In this document: positions 14,945-22,734 of the stretch, in pieces
Numbering within the stretch: the first letter of the stretch is position 1
Layout of the letters: each line of letters begins with the position of its first letter
From: Bog-756 sp036513075
GTDB lineage: Bacteria > Actinomycetota > Acidimicrobiia > Acidimicrobiales > RAAP-2
Reading direction: 5' to 3'
Assembly: GCA_036513075.1 (NCBI GenBank)
Contig: DATBZS010000090.1
Location: 1 to 24,224 of the forward strand
DNA: 24,224 bases
The notes under the pieces: model-generated
What the model was told of the DNA's origin: nothing
Database searches by the model: none
Seen by the model: the letters and a program-made list of their open reading frames with translations, nothing else
Position numbers and translations under genes: made by a program

Positions 14945-16516
14945 ATGGCCAGGCACGGCGCCGTGCCTACTCCAGACCGCCGCTCCGCCAAGGGACGGTT
15001 GTCGGCCAGAACTGCACGCGTCGGTCGCGTTGCCACGATCGTCGGGTGTTCGGCGGTGCTGGCTGCCATCCTCGCCTCGTGCTCCTCGGGAACCACCGGC
15101 ACGACGGGTACTACGGGGTCGACAGCGCCCCGACCTGTCGGTCCGGCAGGCGTCGTCAGCGGTCCGCTGACCGGGGGCACTGGGATCTCCCTGGTGTCCG
15201 GCAACCCGGGACCATCTCTGTCCTCGTACAGCTACACCGAGGCCGAGTACGCGGTCTCCGGTACGGCGACGGGCTATAGGGCGGCGTCCGGCCTGCCCGC
15301 CGACGGCCGACTGGCTCTCGTCCCCACCAGCCGGGCGACGTACAAGACGAGGATCGTCGTGCGGCGACCCGCCTCCCCCGCACGGTTCAACGGCACCGTC
15401 GTGGTCGAATGGCTGAACGTCAGCGCGGGGTCGGACTCCGCACCGGAGTACACCTACCTCGCCCGGGAACTGCTCCGGGCCGGCTTCGCGTGGGTGGGCG
15501 TCTCGGCCCAGCAGATCGGCGTCCAGGGCGGGCCGGTGGCGGTGCAGATCCCCGGGGTGACCGGGGCGGTTTCGGTCGGGCTCACGGGGACCGACCCTGC
15601 CCGGTACGGGTCGCTGCACCACCCGGGCGACGCCTACTCCTATGACATCTACACACAGGTCGGCCGGGCACTGTGGGACCCGGGAGCGGTCAATCCTCTG
15701 CGGGGGCTGGCGGTCAAGCACCTCGTGGCCGTGGGCGAGTCGCAGTCGGCCATCATGCTCACCACCTACGTCAACGGAGTCCAACCGCTCGACCACGTCT
15801 ACGACGGCTTCCTGATCCATAGTCGGTCCGGTGGGCAGGCACCGCTCGGTACCCCCGGTGCAGGCATCGACATCTCGCAGGGCATCTCGAGTGTCCCGAC
15901 CATCATTCGCACCGATCAGCACGTGCCCGTGATGATGGTCCAGACCGAGACCGACGTCCTCGGGATCCTCAACTACTACCCCGCCCGACAAGCGGACAAT
16001 GCCGACCTTCGACTGTGGGAGATGGCCGGGACGGCGCATGCCGACAAGTTCCAGCTGGGGGCGGCGGAGTCATTGCTGGGTTGCTCGTTGCCCGTCAACC
16101 GGGGCCAACAGAACTTCGTGCTCGGATCGGCACTCGCTCATCTGGCTACCTGGGTCGAGGGCGGCGGACCACCGTCCATTGCACCGCGATTCGCGGTGAG
16201 TACCGCCGGGTCGTCACCGACCTACGTCCGTAATGCCGCCGGCAATGTCGAAGGGGGAATTCGGACGCCGGCGGTGGAGGCACCCGTCGACGTCCTCTCG
16301 GGGTTGCCGCCGCTGAACTCGTCACTGGTTTGCCTGCTGTCAGGATCGACGACACCGATCCCGGCCGCTCGACTGGCCACCCTCTACCCGAATCGGGCCG
16401 CCTATGTAGGCGCCTATCAGCGGGCCACGTCTGCGGCGATCCGGGCCGGGTTCATCCTCCTTGCCGACCGGGCCGCGGTGCTGGCCGAAGCCCAGCCCCA
16501 GCGGATCCCCAACTGA
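14945..16516 (+). CDS. Lipoprotein alpha/beta hydrolase (Abhydrolase_10-like)
   Basis: The 523-residue protein is probably an exported, lipid-anchored esterase or hydrolase. After an Arg-rich start, the hydrophobic stretch TIVGCSAVLAAILASC ends in a lipobox with C46 as the lipidated residue, followed by a Ser/Gly/Thr linker. The fold is an alpha/beta hydrolase of the type called 'alpha/beta hydrolase domain-containing'. The nucleophile elbow is GESQS with S266, the acid is E335 or D337 (VQTETDV), and the histidine is H365 (GTAHAD). VVVEWLNVSAG and GVSAQQIG are further family segments. The start is uncertain: ATG at 14945 lacks a clear ribosome binding site, an in-frame ATG at 14807 would overlap the Rieske gene, and TTG at 14999 is also possible. 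It is the third gene of the operon. Confidence 0.85.
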   Translation: MARHGAVPTPDRRSAKGRLSARTARVGRVATIVGCSAVLAAILASCSSGTTGTTGTTGSTAPRPVGPAGVVSGPLTGGTGISLVSGNPGPSLSSYSYTEAEYAVSGTATGYRAASGLPADGRLALVPTSRATYKTRIVVRRPASPARFNGTVVVEWLNVSAGSDSAPEYTYLARELLRAGFAWVGVSAQQIGVQGGPVAVQIPGVTGAVSVGLTGTDPARYGSLHHPGDAYSYDIYTQVGRALWDPGAVNPLRGLAVKHLVAVGESQSAIMLTTYVNGVQPLDHVYDGFLIHSRSGGQAPLGTPGAGIDISQGISSVPTIIRTDQHVPVMMVQTETDVLGILNYYPARQADNADLRLWEMAGTAHADKFQLGAAESLLGCSLPVNRGQQNFVLGSALAHLATWVEGGGPPSIAPRFAVSTAGSSPTYVRNAAGNVEGGIRTPAVEAPVDVLSGLPPLNSSLVCLLSGSTTPIPAARLATLYPNRAAYVGAYQRATSAAIRAGFILLADRAAVLAEAQPQRIPN

Positions 16517-16560
16517 TCTCTGATCCGGGCCGGTTGACCCCGAAACGCCCCTACTCAGAT

Positions 16561-17367
16561 CTATGTGGTGCCGATGGGAGATTGCTCCGACATTGCCGGC
16601 CGCGCCCACTCCGGGTCCAGTTCGAAGAACTGCTCTGTCAGCGCGAAGAGCGCCACACCGAACAGCGTCCACTCCTGGTCCTCGCCGTGGCGCCCGGTTG
16701 GCCGCACGATGCCGTTCATCTGTGCCGCGTCGACCCGGTCACGTAGGACGCAGCCCTCGGTGAGGGCCGCCGCCGCGATGGCAAACTGTCGGACCGTGAG
16801 TCCGCTGCGCACGCGGTAGCCGAGCACGACGAGGAGCGACGCGTAGATCGCCTCCATCTGCTCGGTCACGTCGAGGTAGGACCTCCGGAGAGCATCGTCG
16901 ATCCTCTCCCGCCTCTCGGGAGCGGTGCCGACAGCGGTGATGGCCCAGATCCCGATCCACAACGACCAGTTCGTGGAGCGTCGGAGGGTGTCGACGTGGA
17001 CGGCGCTCACGACCCGGCACAGCTCACGGATGGACCACGCCCGGGCCTCCTCGCTGGACGTGTCCATGCTTCCGATGAATGGGGCCATCCGCTCGAGCGA
17101 TTCCTGGACTTCGACATTGCTGTCGTCGGCGGCGATGGTGGCGAGCACTTCGGTCTGATACTCGGATTGGTTCTCCCAGATCCGCCCGATGATCGAGGCA
17201 TTGGTGAACCGGATTCCGTACTGGGTCTCCACCCGATCGGACACCCGCTTGAGGGTGAGCTTCTCGCCTCCGGTGCCCAGTCCCTCCTCGCGCAAGATCG
17301 CCTGGCCCGCTTCGATGAACATGGTCCGGGTCTCGTCCCGACGGACCCGTGGGCGATTGCTGGTCAT
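16561..17367 (-). CDS. TetR-like transcriptional regulator
   Basis: The 268-residue protein has a TetR-like layout. An N-terminal segment of about 70 residues (RRDETRTMFIEAGQAILREEGL ... LTLKRVSDRVE ... IIGRIWENQSEYQ) reads as a helix-turn-helix in which a longer loop than usual precedes the recognition helix. The rest is a helical ligand-binding region with RELCRVVSA, LWIGIWAITAVG and ALTEGCVLRDR. GGGGAG lies about 10 nt before the ATG. It is convergent with the lipoprotein hydrolase, 44 nt apart, and may control that operon by binding the inverted repeat at 12656-12692. This link is inferred from proximity only. Confidence 0.8.
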   Translation of the reverse strand: MTSNRPRVRRDETRTMFIEAGQAILREEGLGTGGEKLTLKRVSDRVETQYGIRFTNASIIGRIWENQSEYQTEVLATIAADDSNVEVQESLERMAPFIGSMDTSSEEARAWSIRELCRVVSAVHVDTLRRSTNWSLWIGIWAITAVGTAPERRERIDDALRRSYLDVTEQMEAIYASLLVVLGYRVRSGLTVRQFAIAAAALTEGCVLRDRVDAAQMNGIVRPTGRHGEDQEWTLFGVALFALTEQFFELDPEWARPAMSEQSPIGTT

Positions 17368-17674
17368 TGTTTGCTGTCTCCCCGGAAGAGCAGAGGGCGG
17401 TGTCCGCCTCGACCCGATCCCTCACGCGCTTCCACCTGCAAACCCCGATTCTATCCTGCGGTCGTCCTCGACAACCGGGGTCGGTCGTCGCAACAGCAGG
17501 TTCCATCGTCGGTGATCCACCCCGATCGGCAAGCTACTGTCAAGAATTCTGCACCATGAGTGATGGGAAGCGCGATCTCGATCAGAAAGTGTGACCGAGT
17601 TCTGGCTCGGGGGTATCGTCGAGTCACAGGTCGGCCGTCCTATGGGTGAAACCCGCCGTGCCACACTGTCGCCC
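17368..17674. other. Divergent intergenic region upstream of the TetR-like gene
   Basis: No supported gene. GGCGG-TGT-CCGCC at 17396-17408 is a 5-bp dyad 29 nt upstream of the TetR-like start and could be an operator. TGTCAA at 17538-17543 reads TTGACA on the minus strand, a perfect -35 box, but only the poor hexamer GTGGAT sits 17 nt downstream. Confidence 0.4.
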
Positions 17675-17950
17675 ATGGCACGGATCGTGATGGTGCACGG
17701 CGCTGGGAACTCGCTGTGGGGACCCGCCTCGATTCGGGCGCTGGGTCAACATCCGTACTGCCGATGACCCGGCGTGCATCCGTCCGCTGTCCGAGGTGTT
17801 CGGCGGCCCGGTGACCGAGCGTCTGGTCGACAACGGGCACCGGGTGCACGACCCCGAGCCCTACCTCAACAATCCGACGACCGGTGCGGTCATCGCGGCG
17901 ATGCTCTCCGCCTGGAGGACCGGACTCCAGTCAGGGCGGGCGGTCGACCG
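17675..17950 (+). pseudogene. Alpha/beta hydrolase remnant with large internal deletion
   Basis: The ATG at 17675 opens MARIVMVHGAGNSLWGPASI, the first strand and oxyanion loop (HGAGN) of an alpha/beta hydrolase. That frame stops at 17767. From about 17748 another frame reads WVNIRTADDPACIRPLSEVF and then RLVDNGHRVHDPEPYLNNP, the typical C-terminal end of the same family with its catalytic His region. The whole centre, roughly 200 residues including the nucleophile elbow, is missing. CGCTGG at the junction would fit both expected flanks (RARW and RWVN), suggesting deletion through microhomology with a resulting frameshift. The second frame stays open to 18113, but this tail overlaps an antisense gene and lacks family sequence. 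Confidence 0.72.
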
Positions 17951-17951
17951 C

Positions 17952-18137
17952 TCAACCAGCTGCGTCGGCGGCCGCGTCGATACCGTCGGCCGAAACCTCG
18001 ACGTCCCGCGGGTCCTCGCCGGCCCAACCGGACGGCGGGTCGCTGGCCGGGAAGCTCTCGTCGCCCATCTCGTCCACGGGATCCAGGATCTCGTCGTCGG
18101 GACCGCCGACTGACTTCTCCTCAAGGTTGGGATCCAT
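17952..18137 (-). CDS. Small acidic protein with ESFPASDPPS motif
   Basis: The 61-residue protein is strongly acidic. It contains DESFPASDPPSGW, a motif that recurs in short uncharacterised proteins of Proteobacteria and Actinobacteria. The N-terminal half is MDPNLEEKSVGGPDDEILDP; the C-terminal tail is Ala/Asp-rich and probably disordered. ATG at 18137 is preceded by GAGGAGG with about 6-nt spacing, which decides the start over longer in-frame options to 18365. It is antisense to the extended tail of the hydrolase remnant. Function is unknown. Confidence 0.75.
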   Translation of the reverse strand: MDPNLEEKSVGGPDDEILDPVDEMGDESFPASDPPSGWAGEDPRDVEVSADGIDAAADAAG

Positions 18138-18560
18138 CGGAATCCTCCTCGCCAGCACCGTGGGATCGGGTCCAGGACCAGGCGATTCCCCGAACGATGC
18201 CATGGTAGGCGCCGATCGTCCCATCCGTGTCGTGGTCTGACGACGGACTGTCGCCGCGGATTCCCGTGGAGCAGGATCGGGATGATGCTGCTGTCTTCCC
18301 TTCGACGACACGGCCTCGCCCATGGGCGGCGGAGTCGCTCTCGATTCCGAGGCGGACGTGCGCACGCCAAGCGGCGCCGGCCGGGGGAACGCCCAGCGTG
18401 ACGGCCGATGTCACCTGATCGCCGGTCTTCCGCCTCGAACGAAGCGACCGGTGCGCGCGCTGCGCGGTCGTCGGTTGCACCTGATTCCGGACTGGCGGAC
18501 GATGGGCCCGTCGGAGACCGCACCGTGTGGTCCGCCACGACGCTGACCGGGACGGGCACC
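18138..18560. other. Gene-free region between two small genes
   Basis: About 420 nt in which the open frames on both strands have no ribosome binding site, family motif or convincing composition. It holds the start signals of the acidic small protein on its left edge. No promoter or strong hairpin was identified. A decayed or very small gene cannot be excluded. Confidence 0.35.
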
Positions 18561-18836
18561 ATGAGGCTCCAAACGCTGGGGGATGCCATCGACGAGCGGA
18601 TGCGCACCCGCGTCGACACGCTGGATTCCGCCGCCGCCGAACTCGGGGTGGCCACTGACGACCTTCTGGCGTGGCTCGGCGACGAACGGCTCCCCGAACC
18701 CTCGGCCGCTCCCGCGGTGCTCCACTATCTCGGAGCCGATCAGGGTACCTATCGCGGGCTGTGCCTGCGGAGCCAGATGCGACACGTGCAGATCCTCATC
18801 CGCTACGGCCGGCTCGAGCCCGCCGCGGCCAGCTGA
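18561..18836 (+). CDS. Small hypothetical protein, 91 aa
   Basis: No family was recognised. The protein runs from MRLQTLGDAIDERM to LIRYGRLEPAAAS. The segment DSAAAELGVATDDLLAWLGDE looks like a helix-turn-helix-type repeat, with Ala and Gly at turn positions as in XRE-like or MerR-like proteins. The second half (VLHYLGADQGTYRGLCLRSQMRHVQILIRYG) is amphipathic helical. ATG at 18561 has only GACGGG upstream as a weak ribosome binding site; an in-frame start at 18408 is less likely. A DNA-binding role is a guess. A minus-strand frame covering the same DNA reads as low-complexity sequence. Confidence 0.5.
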   Translation: MRLQTLGDAIDERMRTRVDTLDSAAAELGVATDDLLAWLGDERLPEPSAAPAVLHYLGADQGTYRGLCLRSQMRHVQILIRYGRLEPAAAS

Positions 18837-18998
18837 GCCCGGCACCGTCCTCGGAACCACCTCGAAGACAGCGAGCACGTCGGCGTCGCCAGGTTGGCGG
18901 AATGCGCCGATCGGACCGCTGACCGCTGGTGACCGGGCACGACGGCACCGGAGCAAGCACATCCCACCTACGCCCTACCATCGGGTCGCGGAACCTTC

Positions 18999-20225
18999 AT
19001 GACCTCGCCCGACGTCGCCCCCGCACGCAGTCCCGGGTCCCGATCCGGACTCGGTGTAGTCGCGGTCGCCCTGGCCTTCATGATGGTCATGGCGTTCTCG
19101 ACGTCACCGAGCCCGCTGTACGGGCTCTACAAGGCCCGTGACGGCTTCTCCTCGTTCACCATCACCCTGATCTACGCCGCCTACGCCATCGGCGTCATCA
19201 TCAGCCTCTTCTGCTTCGGTCACATCTCGGACTGGTACGGACGCAAGCGGGTCCTCGTCCCGGCAGTGGTGCTGTCGATCGTCAGCGCACTCGTCTTCCT
19301 CTTCTGGCGGGCCCTCCCCGGCCTGTACGTCGGTCGCATCGTCAGCGGCTTGTCAGTCGGCATGGTGACGGCGACAGCCACCGCCTACCTGGGCGAGCTC
19401 TACGCGGCCCATCGTCCGGCGGCGAGCACCCGACGGGCCCAACTGCTCGCCACCACCGCCAACCTCGGCGGTCTCGGCCTGGGGGCGCTGCTGGCCGGAT
19501 TGCTCGCCGAGTATGTCGCCGCCCCGCTCACCGTCCCCTTCGTCGTGTTCGCCGTCCTGCTCACACTGGCTCTGGTCGGCGTGCTCGTCAGTCCCGAGAC
19601 CCGCGCCGTTCCCGAACCCAGACCCCGCTACCGACCGCAGCGGGTGTCGGTGCCCGCAGAAGCGCGTGGTCGCTTCTTCGCGTCCGCACTCGGGGCCCTG
19701 CTCGGGTTCTCCGCCTTCGGTCTCTTCACCGGTCTGGCCGGCACCATCTTGACCACCACGCTCCACCAGACGTCGCTCGCCCTCGTCGGCCTCACGGTCT
19801 TCCTGGTGTTCGCCGCCGGTGTCGTGTCGCAGCTGACCACCAGGAACTGGACGGTGCGTCGCACCCTGGCGGCGGGCATCGTGCTGCTGCTCGGCGGCCT
19901 CGGCCTCATCGTCCTGGCCGCCTGGCTCCCATCGCCCAGCCTTGCCGTATTCCTGGTCGGCGGCGCGTTCACCCGCGCCGGTGCCGGCGCGGTGTTCAAG
20001 GGCACGATCGGGACCGTAGTGGCCATATCGACCGACGAGAGCCGGGCCGAGGCCCTGGCCGGCCTCTTCCTGGCTGCCTACGTCGGCCTGTCCATCCCGA
20101 TCGTCGGGCTCGGAGTGGCCCTGCTCCACGTCAGCCCGAAGGCGACGCTCCTGGGCTTCGCCGTCATCGTGTCCGTGGCCATCCTGGTAGCCGCACCCAC
20201 ACTCCTCGGTCCAGGCGATCGTTGA
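18999..20225 (+). CDS. MFS transporter
   Basis: The 408-residue protein has about 12 hydrophobic helices and is a major facilitator superfamily transporter in the cytoplasmic membrane. The loop between helices 2 and 3 carries GHISDWYGRKRVL, the classic MFS motif A. Helix 4 has LYVGRIVSGLSVGMVTATATAYLGE, a motif typical of sugar- or drug-type carriers. The hydrophilic middle loop (PEPRPRYRPQRVSVP) separates the two six-helix halves. The start at 18999 has only a weak GGAA upstream. The substrate is not indicated by the sequence; the neighbours give no clear pathway link. Confidence 0.88.
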   Translation: MTSPDVAPARSPGSRSGLGVVAVALAFMMVMAFSTSPSPLYGLYKARDGFSSFTITLIYAAYAIGVIISLFCFGHISDWYGRKRVLVPAVVLSIVSALVFLFWRALPGLYVGRIVSGLSVGMVTATATAYLGELYAAHRPAASTRRAQLLATTANLGGLGLGALLAGLLAEYVAAPLTVPFVVFAVLLTLALVGVLVSPETRAVPEPRPRYRPQRVSVPAEARGRFFASALGALLGFSAFGLFTGLAGTILTTTLHQTSLALVGLTVFLVFAAGVVSQLTTRNWTVRRTLAAGIVLLLGGLGLIVLAAWLPSPSLAVFLVGGAFTRAGAGAVFKGTIGTVVAISTDESRAEALAGLFLAAYVGLSIPIVGLGVALLHVSPKATLLGFAVIVSVAILVAAPTLLGPGDR

Positions 20226-20317
20226 CCGGGCACCGCGTCAGGCGGCACGTGACCCCCAGCGCGTGTCGATCGAGCTGCCGGCCACGGAGGTCCCGACCGC
20301 CGTGCCGGACGCGACGT

Positions 20318-20331
20318 CGGCCCCGGGGCCG
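20318..20331. terminator. GC-rich palindrome between convergent genes
   Basis: CGGCCCCGGGGCCG is a perfect 14-bp palindrome in the gap between the MFS gene and the convergent DUF1275 pseudogene. It could terminate transcription from both sides. No T-runs flank it. Confidence 0.35.
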
Positions 20332-20337
20332 GAGGGA

Positions 20338-21022
20338 TCAGTCGACCGGCGCCGGCCACCCGGCCCGGCCGAGGGCCACCGCCGACGAGGCCACCAGTCC
20401 GAGAGCCAGCACCAACGACCACGTCGGGCCGTTGCGCTGGAGCTCTGCCCCCAGCACCGCTCCGCCGAAGATGCACGCCACCGTGGCCATCCGCCGCCCG
20501 GCCCGCGGTGGCCGCCCGCCCACCGCCACCAAGTCGGCAGCCAACGAGCCCAGACTGGTGGTCAGCACGGTGGTGTTGGCCTCGGGCACGCCCATCCGCC
20601 GGACCATGGCGTTCTGGACGCCCATGGCCAGGGCCAGCAGGGCCACCACGACATCGCGTCGCCATGCCTCCTGCACGTTGCCGGACGCCGTGATCCCGAG
20701 GGCGGCCGCCACCAGGAACAGCTCGAGGGCGAGTGCGGCAGGCGCGTCGCACGGCCCCGTCGACCTCCCACCGCGGCCCCGACCACTGCTCCCACCACGA
20801 AGGCAACGAGCGCCACCACGAACCCCCGCGAATTCCGACCCCCGCCGAGCGAGGTTCCCGTGAGCGAAAAGGCCAGCAGGAGGACGTTCCCGGTCATGTT
20901 GGCGGTGAACGTCCGACCGAGATCGAGGAAGCTGGCGGCTTAAGAACACCGGTCGCCGTCGTCAAGAGGCAGAGCCCGGTGATCACCCACCCGTCGGCCC
21001 TCTCGGCAGCTGTGCGGGTCAT
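20338..21022 (-). pseudogene. YoaK/DUF1275 gene broken by two frameshifts
   Basis: Three minus-strand frames together make one DUF1275 protein. The first (from ATG 21022) reads MTRTAAERADGWVITGLCLL and then TTATGVL. Near 20943 the frame changes to AASFLDLGRTFTANMTGN followed by VLLLAFSLTG; the new frame has TAA at 20942-20940, just before this homology. Between about 20770 and 20740 it changes again to LALELFLVAAALGITASGN and NAMVRRMGVPEANTTVLT, ending at 20338. The family motifs MTGN and VRRxGVPxxxTTVLT are intact. The sequence is a diverged paralogue of the gene at 9001-9744. Two independent single-base losses, or two sequencing errors, would explain it. Confidence 0.78.
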
Positions 21023-21068
21023 CGAGCCGAGCGTATCGGCGCCAGGTGGTGCCGAAGGCGCTGCGCGC

Positions 21069-21935
21069 TCAGGCGGTAACGAGGAGGCCGGCGTCGGGTT
21101 CGACGTCGGGGAACGGCCCGACATCGGCCCTACCGACCGACCCGAGCAGGTCGAGGAAGCGGCCGTCACCTGGTCGGGCGACCCGGAACCACTCGGTGCC
21201 GAGTAGGTGGTGGAATGCGCCGGCCGGCAGCCCCATGAACGTGGCTGCCTCCACGACCTGGCTCGAATGGGCCGCCACCGCAGTCAGCTTGGTCACAAGA
21301 TGGGCGGTCACATCGACCGATACCAGGTCGGGTCCGTCCTCCACGCCGACCTGCTCGACGAGCGCCGGGGGCCACAGATTCGACACCAGACCCCGACTCA
21401 GTAGATTGCTGCGCAGGTCGCGGAGCGCATGACGGCTGATGGTCGCTTCGACGAGCGCGCAGTCGGTGTCCTCGACGCTTCGGGCCGCGATCTCGTGGAC
21501 CAGCACATGGTCGATGTGGCCGTAGACGCCGTTGGCGTCGTAGCTGGTCAGTACGGCGGCGACTTCCTCCACCAGGATGTCGCGCACATGTCGGGCAGCG
21601 CCCCCCACGAAGGCGTCGGCCAGGGTCCCCGCGCGCAGGCCGCGGGCTCGGGCCGCCCAGGAACCGGCCGAATCCCCGGCCGGGGCGAGATAGCCGGAAT
21701 CGCCGTAGCCGAGGAACTCGACCCGCTCGATGCCGAGCACCACAGCTGCGGCCAGGGCCTCCGCCCGACGGTGTGTCGCCACATCGGCACCGGACGCCGG
21801 GCTCGATCCGAGGTCGCCGTCGGTCGCCACTACCAGCACGACCCGCCAGCCGGACTCGACGGAGGCGATGGTGCCCCCGGTGAAGATGGCTTCGTCGTCG
21901 GGGTGGGCGTGGAGGCTGACCAGGACCGGCCTCAT
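21069..21935 (-). CDS. PIG-L/LmbE family zinc deacetylase
   Basis: The 288-residue protein belongs to the N-acetylglucosaminyl deacetylase-like family, which includes MshB and Mca of mycothiol metabolism. Metal-binding and catalytic residues are visible: HAHPDDE with H11, D13 and D14, and YGHIDH with H140 and the third zinc ligand H143. VVLVVATDGDLG and EFLGYGDSGY, which resembles MshB LGYRDSG, support a small-sugar or thiol-conjugate substrate. The ATG at 21935 overlaps the rhodanese stop codon by 4 nt (ATGA). The upstream dioxygenase and rhodanese genes suggest a role in thiol or sulfur metabolism; the exact substrate is unknown. Confidence 0.9.
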   Translation of the reverse strand: MRPVLVSLHAHPDDEAIFTGGTIASVESGWRVVLVVATDGDLGSSPASGADVATHRRAEALAAAVVLGIERVEFLGYGDSGYLAPAGDSAGSWAARARGLRAGTLADAFVGGAARHVRDILVEEVAAVLTSYDANGVYGHIDHVLVHEIAARSVEDTDCALVEATISRHALRDLRSNLLSRGLVSNLWPPALVEQVGVEDGPDLVSVDVTAHLVTKLTAVAAHSSQVVEAATFMGLPAGAFHHLLGTEWFRVARPGDGRFLDLLGSVGRADVGPFPDVEPDAGLLVTA

Positions 21936-22330
21936 CGTCCGACCCCCGCGGCCACCGCGTGGGTCCGGGACCAGTCGCGCCACGCCAGGTAACCGCCGTC
22001 GAGATCGGCGGCCCGGCTGAAGCCCAGGTCGACCAGGACGGCCGCGGCCAGGCTCGAGGCGTAGCCGGCCGAGCAGACCACGACCACCTGTTGGTCGTGG
22101 TCGCGGACGTCGCGGATGCGATGATCGCCCTGCGGGCCGAGCCGCCATTCCAGGACGTTCCGTTCGAGTACGACCGCACCCGGCAGGGGACCCTCGGACC
22201 GGCGCTGCGCCTCGGGTCGGATGTCGACGACCAGACCACCCGTCTCGACAACGGAAGCCAGGTCTTCGGGCTTTATCCGTCCGATCCTGGCCCTGGCCGC
22301 GGCCAGGAGGTCGTCGACCCGGCGGCTCAC
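21932..22330 (-). CDS. Rhodanese-like sulfurtransferase domain protein
   Basis: The 132-residue single-domain rhodanese has LVVDIRPEAQRRSEGPLPGA at 33-52, the typical start of the fold. The active-site loop is CSAGYASS with the persulfide-forming cysteine at C86, and DLDGGYLAW follows. It probably moves sulfane sulfur between small thiols or handles persulfides. The GTG start at 22330 overlaps the stop of the cysteine dioxygenase gene by 4 nt (GTGA), and its own stop overlaps the next start by 4 nt. It is therefore the central gene of a translationally coupled trio. Rhodanese next to cysteine dioxygenase is a recurrent pairing in Actinobacteria. Confidence 0.92.
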   Translation of the reverse strand: MSRRVDDLLAAARARIGRIKPEDLASVVETGGLVVDIRPEAQRRSEGPLPGAVVLERNVLEWRLGPQGDHRIRDVRDHDQQVVVVCSAGYASSLAAAVLVDLGFSRAADLDGGYLAWRDWSRTHAVAAGVGR

Positions 22331-22713
22331 CGGTCAATCCCCACTAGTGGGTAGTCCTCGGTGCGGATCGGCACGAGTCCGGCGCTCTCGCGATGCTCGA
22401 AGAAGGTCATGGAACGGAGCACCGGCGAGTAGACGTGAACACTGAGAGCGGGCAGCAAACCCCGGTTCACGATGTCGTGAACGTGCCCCGGGCCGAACAC
22501 CACGTGGCTCCCGACGGGCAGCGGCCGTATGGCGGTCACAATCGCACTGCCGGAGCCGGACGCCACCGTCGTCTCGACCAGATCGCCGGCGGCCACCACC
22601 ACCGCCCCGGACGAGTCACCATGGTCGTGGAGTTCGATCGACCCGCCGGTCGGCCAGGCGATCACATAGGCCTCGAAGGACTCGGTCACGGCGATGGTGC
22701 GCCAGGTCCGCAC
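22327..22713 (-). CDS. Cysteine dioxygenase-like cupin, N-terminus cut by in-frame TGA
   Basis: The 128-residue frame matches the cupin core of bacterial type I cysteine dioxygenase, which oxidises L-cysteine to cysteine sulfinate with O2 and Fe(II). Iron ligands are H29 and H31 in IELHDHGDSSGA and H79 in FGPGHVHDIVN. SVHVYSPVL is a further conserved segment. The GTG at 22713 has no ribosome binding site, and homology-like sequence continues upstream (DLHDPTVRTWRTIAV) until TGA at 22737-22735. Beyond that TGA, in the same frame, lies the expected N-terminal helix. The full protein would be about 190 residues, the normal size. The frame is either a nonsense-mutated gene, a shortened enzyme or the result of a sequencing error. 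Confidence 0.75.
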   Translation of the reverse strand: MRTWRTIAVTESFEAYVIAWPTGGSIELHDHGDSSGAVVVAAGDLVETTVASGSGSAIVTAIRPLPVGSHVVFGPGHVHDIVNRGLLPALSVHVYSPVLRSMTFFEHRESAGLVPIRTEDYPLVGIDR

Positions 22714-22734
22714 CGTCGGGTCGTGCAGATCGGG

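Noticed and set aside
18121..18480. 119-residue minus-strand frame upstream of the acidic small protein
   Set aside because: No family features and it overlaps the acidic protein's strong start signals in another frame.
18411..18962. 183-residue minus-strand frame
   Set aside because: No ribosome binding site and low-complexity sequence; the plus-strand 91-residue frame is more protein-like.
19353..20129. 258-residue minus-strand frame opposite the MFS gene
   Set aside because: Gln/Glu/Gly-rich shadow of a transporter with clear membrane helices and motifs on the plus strand.
21936..22337. N-terminal extension of the PIG-L deacetylase frame to 22337
   Set aside because: The extra 134 residues are an Arg/Gly/Pro-rich shadow of the rhodanese gene; HPDDE belongs about ten residues from the start, which ATG 21935 gives.
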